From NCBI GenBank assembly GCA_030248225.1, contig JASANE010018489.1, forward strand, positions 1 through 64,000: a stretch of 64,000 nucleotides of DNA, read 5' to 3'. The notes below the pieces were generated by a model that saw nothing but the letters and a program-made list of their open reading frames with translations, did not search any database and was not told the origin of the DNA. The number at the start of each line of letters is the position of its first letter. The stretch's first letter is position 1. Of this stretch, positions 33,801 through 41,338 are shown one piece after another. Made by a program: the position numbers and the translations under genes. The DNA comes from Trileptium ribeirensis (taxonomy: Eukaryota; Nematoda; Enoplea; Enoplida; Thoracostomopsidae).

Positions 33801-36004
33801 CATTGTATTCAGCCTACAACAAAACATATACGTGTATATAGACAATTCTTGATGACCTGTACGCTATACGTAACCAAACAACTGCAGACAAACTATATTA
33901 TGAAAATCGAGTTCATGGACCCTAACCCCATTTAAACCCTATTAACAGCATAAAATATGCACACTGGACTAATACGCAAAGCGAAAACCTCTACAGTTGA
34001 CTATTTCTGATGTCATCCACAAATATTTTCTGGAAATCCGGTATATTGACCCTAAATCCAATGAAAACGTCCGTAAAAGGAATAAGATACTCGTGCGGGA
34101 CTCTCGATAAACAAACCATCGTATTCAACATACCGGAAAACCTATACAGACAACTTTTAATGACCTGTACACAAATTTACAATATTTTAATATATTTAAT
34201 ACATAATTTTGGTCACATGTACACCCAAATCTTTACAGTCTTAAGCCATTAAGACTAATAGACTTAAGGACTTATATGTATTACGTAACGAAACAACCTG
34301 AAGACAGACTATATTGTGGAAATCGGGTTCATTGACCCTAAATAAATTGTAAACCCATGAAAAGACGTGAAATATGCAAGCTGGAATGCAGATAACCAAA
34401 TCATTATATTCAGCCTTCAGAAATCTTATATATAGACCAATCTTGATGTCCTGCACGTAATACATATTCTAAAAAATGAAAACTCACCACATTGAAACTC
34501 TTACCACATTTCAAATGACCCGCAATGCAGTAAATGTTTGTTAACACGAGGACGAGTGTTACCAGACCAGAAGGTGTGTGTTGAACTCGCGCGGGCACCT
34601 GAATGTTTAGATGTGGAGTTGTTTTTGTGCCAACTAAATATATTATGCCCCTGACATATAAAATTATTATGGGACTAACATGTTACTAGGAAAAGGTGAC
34701 CAAAGTCATTAGCATGTCGTTTATTCTTTTGATGTGAATTCATAAACGATGAATAATATGCCAAATTCGAGACGTTCGAGGTGCGAAAATATTAACGATC
34801 AGAGCTGTAGAAGCATTGATCACACTACAACAGGCTGCAGGTTCAACATTTGACCTCAAAACTGTAGAAACCCAACGGTCCGTACGAAGCATTTAATAAT
34901 TTTAATGTGTCCAGGGTATTTCGAGTTAGCTAGCCGAATATGCTCTCGTTGAGATAATCAAACTTTTCAGTCGGCTTTCAAAGCTTTTCTTGTCCTGTTT
35001 TGCATTAAATTTTATGTACTTTTGTTCAAATATTTAAAATTTACAGCGCTAGGTGGGCAGGGAAAGGGGTGCGGAGTCTGCGGGCGAGGGTGGCTGGATT
35101 GGGTATGGCTTGGGTGGTCCGACATTTAGGGACGTATCCCCTACACTCTTAGGGGCACCTCATTTTTGAAAATTTCGGAATTTCGACCAAAACTCTCCCG
35201 CGTCCCGATCGTTATATCTAATCAGTATTTGTCAAAAGTTAGCTGTGCTGGGTCGACGCTGGTTCAGTATACAACGGTGACAACCGCAACGGACTACTAG
35301 CGACAAAAATCAAATTTAATACATTACGCTATATGCTTTTATGTTCTAAAACAATTTGCAATCGACCTTGGTCGTTCGATGTTCGTTCAATGTAATCAAA
35401 ATCGAGTATTATACTTCAGTAAAGCTGTACCTAACAGTAATATTTGCTCAATATAAACTCCACTATATATGATTTTCCTGATGGGTACGACTAATAACTA
35501 TAGTTTGAACTGGACTCTCCCTTCGCTGAAAATTTTGCCAAGTGAAACAACCGGGGTTCCTGGTTGGGAACACTTTTGGTACGAGGTATTCTCCCAAAAA
35601 CGGTTAATAACGTGTGAAAAAACACTACAATACGCTTTTGATTGAGAAAAAAGTGAGCTTGAAGTAAATTTTGACAAAATTAGCTAAATTTGGGGCTTCA
35701 AGACGGAATTTTACAACAAATTTTGATCAAATTTTATGTAATGTTGAGGGTTTTTAAGGAATGGAAAAAAAATTGCCACGAGGAACCGGTGGGGAGCCCA
35801 AAATTTTGACAGGAGTCACCCAGTTTTTGACATCTGAAAATGCCAGGACCTCCATCCTCTCCAAATTGGAGAGGCAATTTTAAAAACGACGCTCGGCCCA
35901 ATAACAGAAAACAAACAAACAAAAACACTTACCGACATGTCTGAATCCTTCATCGATTTCGTCAATTTCTTGCCAATTCTCATTACCTCCTCCTCACAGG
36001 TCAT
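6817..36004 (-). CDS. TCEA (TFIIS): Transcription elongation factor TFIIS (10 exons)
   Basis: TFIIS binds stalled RNA polymerase II and stimulates cleavage of the backtracked transcript in the nucleus. I joined ten minus-strand exons: 35933-36004, 33124-33189, 29492-29597, 22243-22412, 16858-17116, 13425-13519, 12749-12862, 11094-11240, 9346-9417 and 6817-6825. All have AG acceptors and GT donors, and the phases agree throughout, giving 369 codons plus TGA. Residues 1-81 form the N-terminal helical bundle ([11 protein letters not shown], then [13 protein letters not shown]). Residues 82-205 are a Ser/Asn-rich linker. The central polymerase-binding domain starts at [14 protein letters not shown]. 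The zinc ribbon has Cys331, Cys334, Cys359 and Cys362. The catalytic acidic pair of the family is Asp350-Glu351, in RSADEP. Human TCEA1 is about 300 residues; the excess here is linker. The chosen ATG at 36004 matches the family start; an in-frame ATG at 36037 would add 11 residues. Confidence 0.95.
6976..7191. mobile_element. Palindromic MITE, TACAGT family, copy 1
   Basis: Left end TACAGTGTCTGCCAGAAATG and right end, reverse-complemented, AGTGTCTGCCAAAAATAATT. The subterminal GTTCGTTCGAAC boxes are also inverted. Probably a non-autonomous Tc1/mariner-type element. No coding capacity. Confidence 0.65.
8252..8518. mobile_element. MITE flanked by TTAA
   Basis: Terminal inverted repeats of about 38 bp (GGCGCTTTCACACGCTCGAA at left, GGCGTGTTCACACGCTCAAA reading in from the right), bounded by TTTAA on both sides. 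The target site suggests a piggyBac-like mechanism. It holds a GATTGGCTG (inverted CCAAT) box. Related copies lie at about 47.8 and 51.3 kb. Confidence 0.8.
8925..9089. mobile_element. Palindromic MITE, TACAGT family, copy 2
   Basis: Ends are near-perfect inverses: GTACAGTCACGGCCAGAAAT at left and GTACAGTCGCGGCCAGAAAT reading in from the right, followed on both sides by AAGTGCAA. The interior is built from ATCGATTTCGATT repeats. About 165 bp. Confidence 0.85.
9346..9417 (-). CDS. TFIIS exon 9 (catalytic hairpin and second zinc pair)
   Basis: Acceptor AATTTCAG, donor GTAATA. Encodes [20 protein letters not shown] followed by NRWK. It carries the acidic Asp-Glu pair that enters the polymerase active site and zinc ligands Cys359 and Cys362. 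Confidence 0.96.
10326..10558. mobile_element. Possible short inverted-repeat element
   Basis: AACCCTATTTTTGGG at left and CCCAAGAAATAGGGTT at right form a roughly 15-bp inverted repeat around G/C-rich boxes. No clear target duplication. The overlapping open frames on both strands do not resemble a protein. Confidence 0.35.
11094..11240 (-). CDS. TFIIS exon 8 (domain II end and first zinc pair)
   Basis: Acceptor ATTTAG, donor GTAAGC. Encodes [20 protein letters not shown] and then [20 protein letters not shown]. Cys331 and Cys334 are the first two ligands of the zinc ribbon. Phase 0 at both ends. Confidence 0.95.
11241..12748. other. TFIIS intron 7, no recognised element
   Basis: Open frames of 60-100 codons occur on both strands around 11571-12289, but none matches a family I know. 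I see no inverted repeats or tandem units. Confidence 0.4.
12749..12862 (-). CDS. TFIIS exon 7 (central domain, residues 257-294)
   Basis: Acceptor CATTTTAG, donor GTAAGC. Encodes [19 protein letters not shown] and then [18 protein letters not shown]. This is the V-R-S-R-x-x-N-L-x-D segment of TFIIS. The usual Asn before V-R-S-R is replaced by Cys here. Confidence 0.93.
13211..13234. repeat. Poly-C / poly-A run
   Basis: A run of about ten C followed by about fourteen A inside TFIIS intron 6. A simple low-complexity tract. Confidence 0.9.
13425..13519 (-). CDS. TFIIS exon 6 (central domain, residues 225-256)
   Basis: Acceptor TTATTGCAG, donor GTAAGC. Encodes [20 protein letters not shown] followed by [12 protein letters not shown], matching the family's E-L-A-x-x-I-E-x-x-I ... 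K-Y-K stretch. Confidence 0.93.
15051..15960 (-). pseudogene. Ty3/Gypsy-like gag and reverse transcriptase remnant
   Basis: On the minus strand, several frames resemble an LTR-retrotransposon polyprotein. A gag capsid segment ([16 protein letters not shown], then a frame shift to [11 protein letters not shown] and [10 protein letters not shown]) is followed by [17 protein letters not shown] Cys/His patch ([14 protein letters not shown]) follows. The front of reverse transcriptase comes next ([18 protein letters not shown] to [10 protein letters not shown]), then a stop. The protease and the rest of pol are missing. Several stops and frameshifts show it is dead. It lies in TFIIS intron 5. Confidence 0.75.
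16002..16245. mobile_element. Palindromic MITE, TACAGT family, copy 3
   Basis: Left TAAAGTCATGGAAAGAAATA and right end, reverse-complemented, TACAGTCACGGACAAAAATA, both followed by AGYGCA. The interior has inverted ACGTTCGTT-type boxes. AGC flanks the left end and its inverse GCT the right end, so the inverted repeat may be slightly longer. Confidence 0.75.
16858..17116 (-). CDS. TFIIS exon 5 (linker and start of central domain)
   Basis: Acceptor TTTTTCAG, donor GTACAT. The first two thirds are Ser/Asn/Gln-rich linker. The last 20 codons ([20 protein letters not shown]) are the conserved opening helix of the polymerase-binding domain. Leaves one base over. Confidence 0.93.
17136..17337. mobile_element. 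Degenerate TACAGT-family MITE, copy 4
   Basis: Right end reads inward as TACAGTACTCGCTAGAAATG; the left end is poor. The interior is dense in TTCGA and GTTCG. Long open frames on both strands follow from this low complexity, not from coding. It begins about 20 bp upstream of the acceptor of TFIIS exon 5. Confidence 0.5.
17416..18563 (+). pseudogene. Polinton/Maverick-type DNA polymerase B fragment
   Basis: A series of plus-strand frames resembles the N-terminal part of the protein-primed polymerase B of virus-like Polinton elements. In order: a leader with [15 protein letters not shown]; a segment with [20 protein letters not shown]; a Cys/His-rich finger region around 18060-18150 (C-x2-C ... 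H-x4-C spacing); and [14 protein letters not shown], equivalent to the exonuclease motif P-x-V-x-Y-A-D-F-E. Here Asp is replaced by Ala-Glu. At least two stops and a frame change interrupt it, and no polymerase domain follows. It could belong to a related mobile polymerase family. Confidence 0.6.
19561..21180 (+). pseudogene. Decayed LINE: endonuclease and reverse transcriptase
   Basis: Broken plus-strand frames follow the order of a non-LTR retrotransposon. Endonuclease-like [20 protein letters not shown] and [14 protein letters not shown] (20000-20100) come first. The linker [20 protein letters not shown] with MYKALKRLG (20421-20520) follows. Then comes a short RT piece, [14 protein letters not shown] followed by [15 protein letters not shown] (about 21020-21110). 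Many stops and a large internal deletion. An RTE-like clade is possible. It lies in TFIIS intron 4. Confidence 0.7.
21299..21680. repeat. Short palindromic tandem repeat, GAGGATATATCCTCA type
   Basis: About twenty imperfect units of ATATCCTCA and its inverse TGAGGATAT, spaced 10-30 bp. The motif is itself a palindrome, so the tract could fold into many hairpins. TFIIS intron 4. Confidence 0.9.
22243..22412 (-). CDS. TFIIS exon 4 (Ser-rich linker, residues 82-138)
   Basis: Acceptor ATTTTAG, donor GTAAAT. Encodes a Ser/Ala/Asp-rich segment ([15 protein letters not shown] through DDSSMHSE) with no folded domain, as expected for the TFIIS linker. The length restores phase 0. Confidence 0.9.
22535..22951. 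mobile_element. Non-autonomous hAT element, 417 bp
   Basis: Inverted termini CAGGGTTTTTT and AAAAAACCCTG are flanked by a perfect 8-bp duplication, TTGCAACA, at 22527-22534 and 22952-22959. Eight-base duplications and CAGGG-type ends are typical of hAT transposons. No transposase inside. It sits in TFIIS intron 3, about 120 bp upstream of exon 4. Confidence 0.88.
23862..24340. repeat. 95-bp minisatellite, about 5 units
   Basis: Unit marked by TGCAAATAGTAAGGCAAGAT, CAAACTGCTTTTTCAACTAA and TCATATGGTATAC. Units are nearly identical and carry two diagnostic variants (CTCGGAA/CTCGAAA and GATTTTGCC/GATTTTTCC). TFIIS intron 3. Confidence 0.95.
24665..24720. repeat. Dispersed repeat, left part (split by hAT)
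   Basis: GTAACCCTGAAGGGCGGCAA and onward to CCATACCGTTCTTG. Matches 36590-36635, where the same order continues without interruption. The right part resumes at 25874. Confidence 0.75.
24721..25873. mobile_element. Non-autonomous hAT-type element, 1.15 kb
   Basis: Inverted ends CAGGGAATAACCGGAACCGG and, reading in from the right, CAGGGAGTAACCAGAATTCC. The flanks are CGTTCTTG (24713-24720) and CGTTCATG (25874-25881), an 8-bp duplication with one mismatch. The interior has CCGGAACCGG-type boxes near both ends and no recognisable transposase. It is inserted in a dispersed repeat whose uninterrupted copy is at 36.6 kb. Confidence 0.82.
25874..26040. repeat. Dispersed repeat, right part with GGGGGCTGCCGCCCC
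   Basis: Contains CTAAGCCTAAGCCTAAG, the palindrome GGGGGCTGCCGCCCC and TCTTTTTTCTAACTTTATAA. Related sequence occurs at 36640-36790 and, reverse-oriented and diverged, at 61980-62170. Confidence 0.7.
26088..28811 (-). pseudogene. Degenerate LINE with RT and RNase H (R1/I-like)
   Basis: Minus-strand frames give the order of a non-LTR retrotransposon that has an RNase H domain. They run: linker [22 protein letters not shown] start [20 protein letters not shown] with [51 protein letters not shown]; and the catalytic box [12 protein letters not shown]. RNase H follows, with [20 protein letters not shown] and [14 protein letters not shown]-terminal Cys-rich segment ([18 protein letters not shown]) closes it. 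The RT core Y-A-D-D is Y-S-D-G here. Frame breaks separate the pieces. It is in TFIIS intron 3, in the same direction as the gene. Confidence 0.85.
28545..28650. repeat. Local direct duplication of ~51 bp
   Basis: ACATTTAATAGTAAATATAA, then ATCTTTAGCATCATCTATAA, occurs twice in succession inside the LINE linker. A small slippage-type duplication. Confidence 0.85.
29030..29290. repeat. Dispersed GAGCGGAGCTCGG repeat
   Basis: Begins GAGCGGAGCTCGGCCAAGCC, continues through a GTCCGTTCGTTCGTTCGTCC run to CAAGAACCACTGAACCGATT and TAGTAATTAGCTAATTAG. Its first 45 bp recur at the right end of the window (63938-64000). It looks like the end of a widespread mobile repeat, but I cannot classify it. Confidence 0.6.
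29492..29597 (-). CDS. TFIIS exon 3 (residues 47-81)
   Basis: Begins [13 protein letters not shown] and ends VKMWKKLL, which is the hallmark TRIG...W-K-K core of the N-terminal domain. Donor GTAACG; it leaves one base (G) that completes Glu82 with the next exon. Confidence 0.94.
29900..30100. repeat. Dispersed repeat, copy A (with 31.1 kb)
   Basis: TTTATAATGCTAAAAT, GCACGGCAGTAAAA, TGAAAATATCGAAATATTTA, then AATTTCCCCCGAGAGTGAAC and CTTTTCGGAGGGCTGTGGAC. The same order occurs at 31110-31310 and partly at 6275-6430. Confidence 0.8.
31110..31310. repeat. Dispersed repeat, copy B
   Basis: Same order of blocks as copy A, ending ATTTTTCGGAGGGCTTTGGA. Its final ~75 bp are the reverse complement of the 113-bp tandem unit at 41.45 kb, so that array probably arose from this family. 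Confidence 0.8.
32251..32983. repeat. 182-bp minisatellite, 4 copies
   Basis: Four nearly identical units starting ACCATGGACGACAAATACAG; spacing is 185 then 182, 182 and 182 bp. The first unit has a 3-bp insertion (CAG before CCCCCAGG). TFIIS intron 2. Confidence 0.95.
33124..33189 (-). CDS. TFIIS exon 2 (residues 25-46)
   Basis: Acceptor TTTCAG, then [22 protein letters not shown], and donor GTTATT. It corresponds to the helix before the TRIG loop of the N-terminal domain. Phase 0 at both ends. Confidence 0.93.
33780..34470. repeat. Diverged ~300-bp tandem repeat, about 2.5 units
   Basis: AACCATTGTATTCAGCC (33797), AACCATCGTATTCAAC (34113) and AATCATTATATTCAGCC (34400) mark three units. 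Each is followed by TATATAGAC-like sequence and a TGA(T/C)(G)ACCTG(T/C)AC box. Strongly diverged. TFIIS intron 1. Confidence 0.65.
35040..35160 (+). repeat. Dispersed repeat shared by both first introns
   Basis: GGAAAGGGGTGCGGAGTCTG, then GGCTTGGGTGGTCCGACATT. A related block at 60310-60430 reads GGGCAGTGAAGTGCGGAGCC, then GGCTTGAGGGTGGTCCGAAT. The two blocks lie in intron 1 of TFIIS and intron 1 of esterase D, in the same orientation. Confidence 0.6.
35933..36004 (-). CDS. TFIIS exon 1 (residues 1-24)
   Basis: Reads [13 protein letters not shown] and onward to Met-Ser, then donor GTAAGT. It matches the start of the TFIIS N-terminal domain. It ends in phase 0. No promoter motif was recognised upstream. 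Confidence 0.93.
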
Positions 36005-36589
36005 TTTAATATTAATAGTTATATCCACCTTAAACAAAGGTTAGTATTTTTACAAAAACATGTATATTTACAGAAAGGGTAACCAAACCCGTTTGGGTTT
36101 ACCCCAGCAATGAAAAATAAAATTGAATAAATTCCACAAATGGAAGGCGTAAATGTCGCATCCATTCAACCCCGAAGACAACAAGTATTTTGTGTAATTA
36201 TCAAGCGTTCCGCCTTGCTAATGCAATCATGAAAATGACCACTGCCGATACCTTCCGAAAAAATAATACACTTCAGCCAGATTTATTTACACAAATAATT
36301 TAAAAAAACATGCACTCTCATAACCATAGTACCTATTTTGGACACCAAGCAAGTTCAGTGAAATCACTGTAGGTTTACCGTACAAGAGCGGTCAATAATT
36401 GCAATAACAGCTGTTTGTCGAATTTAAGATTGATGTATAATAGACTGATGAAGGGTTGTCAAAAGTCTATAAAACCATCTCTTACAGTACGAGAACACAC
36501 ATTTTAAATTTTTTAAAACTCTATTGCTTTTCCTAACCACAATTATAATAGTTCAATATAAAATCTTGCCATTCACAACGTGGTCAAAG

Positions 36590-36790
36590 TAATCCTGAGG
36601 AGCGTAAATAATATGCACACCATGCCGTTCTCGATATAGTAAAGCATAAGCTTTCGCATAAGCTACTATGCTTATATGAAACATACATTATGCTTAAGCT
36701 GGGGGTTACCATACTGACCCACCTCGACCCCATATAGGCTCTTCTTTTTTCTAACGTTATAACATAACCCCTCAGCGTTACTTATGCCCA
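36590..36790. repeat. Dispersed repeat, uninterrupted copy
   Basis: GTAATCCTGAGGAGCGTAAA, then CATGCCGTTCTCGATA, GCATAAGC-type boxes and TCTTTTTTCTAACGTTATAA. It lacks the 1.15-kb hAT insertion seen in the copy at 24.7-26.0 kb and so serves as the empty site. Confidence 0.75.
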
Positions 36791-37352
36791 CACGGTGATA
36801 ACAAAAATATGTTCCACCAGCATGGGAAGTAGAGTACGCAAGTTACATTGAAGGTTTTGAAGAACGTATATGTATGATGGCAGCGAAAAATGTGCCCAAA
36901 CACGTAAGAAGAAACGTTTATGACATATATTATTTGTTTTTAAAAAATATTTTTTCCACTAATAGCTGAAATGCAGTGAACAACCAATGTCGTAATAACA
37001 TGCCGAAATATTTGAATTCTACTCAGATTCAGCAAAAAAATCTATTCAGCAACAGAATAATTATAACTGGCTTGCGTTTCAAGCCATTTCATGACAGTGA
37101 AAATTTATGGAAAATTAGTAGTTTTGCGAGCTAAAATTTGCCGAAATTGAATTATAGGTGGCTTTTGTTTAGTGAAAATTAGCTAAACAATCGATTACAA
37201 AATATGATGGTTGGTATTATGGACTTCTCAATTTTGTAAGTGTATTCACAAATTCTGAAACAAAATTTGGAGTTAAAAGTACGGACTGAAAGTAAATATG
37301 GGTGTTTGTACTGAATTTCTGTAACATTTAAAAACAGGGCATTGCTTGTCTA

Positions 37353-38265
37353 ATGCGGCGTTCACGTTATAATGTCCCCAACCAGCGTTGCAACCGGGTC
37401 ACTGAAATGTGACCCGGTTGGACGTATGACCCGGCCCAACAGTTTGTATATGAATTACACTATTTTAAAAAATTCACCGTGGGAAAGTTTGAATTTATTT
37501 ATGCAAATAATAAAAAATATAAAATCATAAAAAAATTATAAAATATAAAAAATTTTATAAACAAACCAAAATAGCAAAGTGCAAATCGTCGACACCGACG
37601 TGGTTACAAAATGCTACGATGCGATCACAAATATATTAACACAACTACTCCATTTCAGCAATACAAAATGAATTTGCCTGACTAACAATACCGGGTCAGA
37701 GGTAGTGACCCGGTCGATGGTGTGACTCGGGACCCGGTCCAAAATGGCCACCGGGTCGACCCGGTACCCACTTGCATCGCTGTCCCCAACGTTTGGAACC
37801 TATGTACACCATACATTGTCAGGCACGCTGTAGACAACAGGGTGGCATAGACACCCCATGTTTTTACATTTTTTTCAAATGTAGCTAGTTACGCGTATTA
37901 CAATTTCTCGACACTGTCAAGCACACCGTGTCTTCTCGCAGTTTTATTGACATTATTCGGAATTACCTGAGCAATGTTCATAAGGCTAGATACAAATATC
38001 GTAAATTTAGAAAAACTACACAGGACAGTTGATTAATAAACCGCATTACCTACAGACAGTGTCCGTTATATAGTTATTTCGCGCCAAATTAATGGCTAAG
38101 AATGTGTACACTGCCAAGAAAAATGCAGTAGCTAGGGATGTGTTGTACACCCTCGGCAAATGATTCACAGTATGGGTGTCACCCTGATGGTCTATACGGT
38201 AGGGTCGCGACTACAGGGAGAGAAATGTTCCAAACAGCGGGGACATTATAACGTAAACGCCGCAT
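37353..38265. mobile_element. Terminal-inverted-repeat element interrupted by a hAT
   Basis: Ends ATGCGGCGTTCACGTTATAA and, from the right, ATGCGGCGTTTACGTTATAA, both followed by TGTCCCC. About 505 bp remain without the nested insertion. No transposase; target duplication not clear. It lies in the intergenic space between the two genes. Confidence 0.82.
37383..37782. mobile_element. Nested non-autonomous hAT element, 400 bp
   Basis: Ends CAGCGTTGCAACCGGGTCAC and, from the right, CAGCGATGCAAGTGGGTACC. It is flanked by a perfect 8-bp duplication, TCCCCAAC (37375-37382 and 37783-37790). GACCCGGT boxes are repeated near both ends. It sits inside the left arm of the element at 37353-38265. Confidence 0.92.
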
Positions 38266-40580
38266 ACTGATTTTGACATGAGATAGATTTATTTATCCAT
38301 AAATTTAACGATCTTCTAGGCTTCCTATTTTTTGTTATAATTCTTAAAAACATTATACAAACAAAAGACACCTGGATGATACCTATTAATAATGGATGAT
38401 GACATCGATATGATAAAAATATTATTAAAGCATAACAAATTTCCGACATCTTTTAGATGAACATGTGAAACGAGTTATTTAGGGTCATGTGTAAAATTCT
38501 TCGTACTTGAACATAAAAATGACCATATACAAAGCAGACTCAAATAGAAAAAATTTATTTCAACAATGGCTTAGTTCAAGCAAAAACAGTACCACTGTAA
38601 CCAACATATAGAAAGAAAATATGTTCATGTATTAAGCTGTGAAATCCAAAGCTCAAAATCGCTCAACTTGGAAGAACTGTCCGTCTGTCATATTCAATGA
38701 GAGGTATGATAAGCCAGCGAGTACAATTGGCAGTGACGAACACTAAACAGCACTGTTATTTGAGGGTTCATCTTTGGCTCTGACGGCACAAAAAAAACAA
38801 ATTTTCACTAAGGGACATACTCCCGCAAGAAACACCAACAAAGAAGTACTGGAAGACTTGTGCAAATAACAAACAAGACTCGCAGCAGGCGTCGGGAGAG
38901 AAACGTAGCCAAATACTCGAAAACCTGTGGACGCTAAACAATACTTCCAATTCGTCCCGACAGAGAAACGTATGACACACCGGTGCAAAGAGTAAACTAG
39001 TTAATCTGTACACAGTACAGACTGGATGCTCATAGATAAAGCGACCAAGCTTATCTCGAATGCACCATTTGTTTAAAAAACGATTGGCTGAGCAACATTG
39101 TACCAAAAACAACTTGGTTCGTTGATATAAACTTTAGTATCTGCTCAAACATTCACCCAAACGCTAACGCCTGATAAAATTTACTATAATACCAACAATC
39201 ACTTTTATGAAATATAAATGTATCAATGTAGATAACAAGATCGGTAATTAAGACTGCACAGACAATGTTTATGCTTAATATATATCTTGCATGGCCTTAT
39301 GCTTAATTTTCAACATAATTATGGATATTGCAAACTTGTGGCAAAAATGCTTAATATTAACGTTATTAATGCTAACATTTAAACACAATTTAAGTACCAA
39401 AAATCAAAAATTCAACTTAATATTTAGCAATATTATGCTTAAATTTTATGTTTTTAAGCATAAATATTTTAAATATAAAGCTTAATTTGTTTTAAATATT
39501 TTACGTCCGAATTTAGCATAATTCCGCTTAACAATTTGCACAGTTATACTAAACAAGTAGAATAAGTTTCTAATATTTAGTAAACCTTAAGCACGGCATG
39601 TATTTAGAATAGCCATGCTTAAAATAGCATTATTACTAAATAATGCAGGATAAACATTTTGACTGGACGCTCCCTGTTTTCAAATTTAGCTTGTGAAGAT
39701 TCTTAATTGCTCACCAAAGACGGACCGGCTAATTTGGCACAATAAAAAGTTTATTTCTACACAGTAGACAAACACATAACAGCCTTTCGAATCCTGGTCA
39801 CACACAGTTCCCGTGATAAAATGATGGAACGCCTCAGAAAAATCCGGACAGACTTTTAATACGAGTTGAGGCAGGGCACTGTTGAATGTGGTTTTGTCGG
39901 AAACAAATTTGCAATATCAATTCAAAAACAATTCCGTAGCCATACATACATATATAGTTATATCAACACGAGGCATTGTATGAATGTTTGGAGATACAGT
40001 ATATGAATTTTGAGCAATTTAGTATATACACTTTAATACAACTAATTCACGAATCAGAAAAGCAACCATTATGCTTTAGCAATATCTGCAAATATTCGTA
40101 CCTGGTTGTTGCCCTGTGCAGAAAATTGTTCACGGTACATAAATATAAATATATTTTTAGAAAGCGTCTACGACACAAATTTTTAAAAATTTAACAAATT
40201 TCAGCAAAAGTGTAAGAGTTTGTACAAGGGAAACGTCCCGGAAACTAACAGCAAAGAGCATTTGGAATTTTTATGGATAGATACAAATGAATGATTTCGT
40301 TACAGCACGATAAATCAGCAGAATAGTGCGTGCAGTGTGACAAATTTTTTATCTGCCAGCGCTATTATAAATGCGTTTATCGAAGTTTTAACCGAGGACA
40401 ATAAATCGGGCATCAAATTGTACGTGGTTCAGATATAAGTATATAATACTCATACGAAGCGAACTTGAATTTGAAGCGAAAAACCTGAAACGAGATTATA
40501 GCAAAATTGACAAACATAACAATAAATTTTAAGGAAAACTCGGTTAATTAACTGTTTAAACGATTAAAAAACTGTTCTTG
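38266..40580. other. Intergenic stretch, no gene recognised
   Basis: The 114-codon minus-strand frame at 38768-39112 has no family resemblance. Positions 39290-39600 are very AT-rich and repeat a GCTTAA/TTAAGC motif, with GCATGGCC at one side and GGCATG at the other, possibly a decayed inverted-repeat element. Confidence 0.4.
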
Positions 40581-40587
40581 ACATACA

Positions 40588-40706
40588 CGTACTGACCAAA
40601 AATTAGTGCCGTTCGCTCGATAAATTAAAAATTTTAACACGTTTTAAATTTGTGCGATGTTCGTCAGTTCGAAAGCTGACAATATATTTCTTACGAGTAC
40701 TGCATG
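40588..40706. mobile_element. Partial TACAGT-family MITE, copy 5
   Basis: Left GTACTGACCAAAAATTAGTG; right end, reverse-complemented, GCAGTACTCGTAAGAAATAT. The GTTCGCTCGAT and CAGTTCGAAAG boxes are inverted. Weaker than the adjacent copy. Confidence 0.45.
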
Positions 40707-40775
40707 CACATCTAATGCTAACGAGATATCATTTACTCCTGTCGGGTAAAAAGTTCTTGCGATACATAAACGAGG

Positions 40776-40928
40776 TACAGTACCCGCCAAAAATGACTGT
40801 CGCTCGCTCGCGACTCGCTCGAAATAAATTTGTTCTAAAAATAGAATTTTCTATTAATTTGAATAGTTGTGAAATCTCGAGCGAGCCACTCGCTCGAGAT
40901 GCGACGGTCATTTATGGCGAGTACTGTA
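40776..40928. mobile_element. Palindromic MITE, TACAGT family, copy 6
   Basis: Left TACAGTACCCGCCAAAAATG and, from the right, TACAGTACTCGCCATAAATG, both followed by AC(T/C)GTCGC. The arms are rich in CGCTCG/CGAGCG. At 153 bp it would fold into one long hairpin. It lies just downstream of the esterase D stop codon. Confidence 0.85.
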
Positions 40929-41257
40929 TAGCAGTTTGCGGGGGAAACGAGTTATAGCAGTTGTGGGGGGGGAATGGGTAGCAATTTGGTAGTAAACAGT
41001 AATAGTCTGAAAGATTTTGCATTTTGGCGGGAACTGTACATACGAGCAAATCATCAAACCATTGCTTCTAACAATGACCTTGCCAAGCACCTAATGCTGT
41101 ACATAAACTACACTCCTGATTTTCATTATCACTCAAATTCATATTCAAACTTGGCACAAAACAACAATAAGGAATAAAAATTTTCATACTTGTAACAAAA
41201 TCTACACTTATATATGTGTAGTTAATAATAGTAACAAAATCATTGGTATCATTCAGT

Positions 41258-41338
41258 TTAATTCTTGAGCAATTTTGCATGATGTGCAATATGATCGCCA
41301 ATAAACGATGCAATAAAGAAATAGGAATGATCGTAGCC
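41258..41338 (-). CDS. Esterase D exon 8 (C-terminus, residues 263-288)
   Basis: Acceptor TTCTTTCAG. Encodes [20 protein letters not shown] then AKLLKN and TAA. His266 is the catalytic base. No clear poly(A) signal was found just downstream. Confidence 0.95.
   Translation of the reverse strand, partial: GYDHSYFFIASFIGDHIAHHAKLLKN

Noticed and set aside
38768..39112. 114-codon minus-strand frame, Cys- and Phe-rich
   Set aside because: Composition and lack of recognisable motifs suggest a chance frame in intergenic repeat-like DNA.
39290..39600. Possible inverted-repeat transposon around GCTTAA boxes
   Set aside because: The putative ends match at only a few positions and the region is too AT-rich for the similarity to be trusted.
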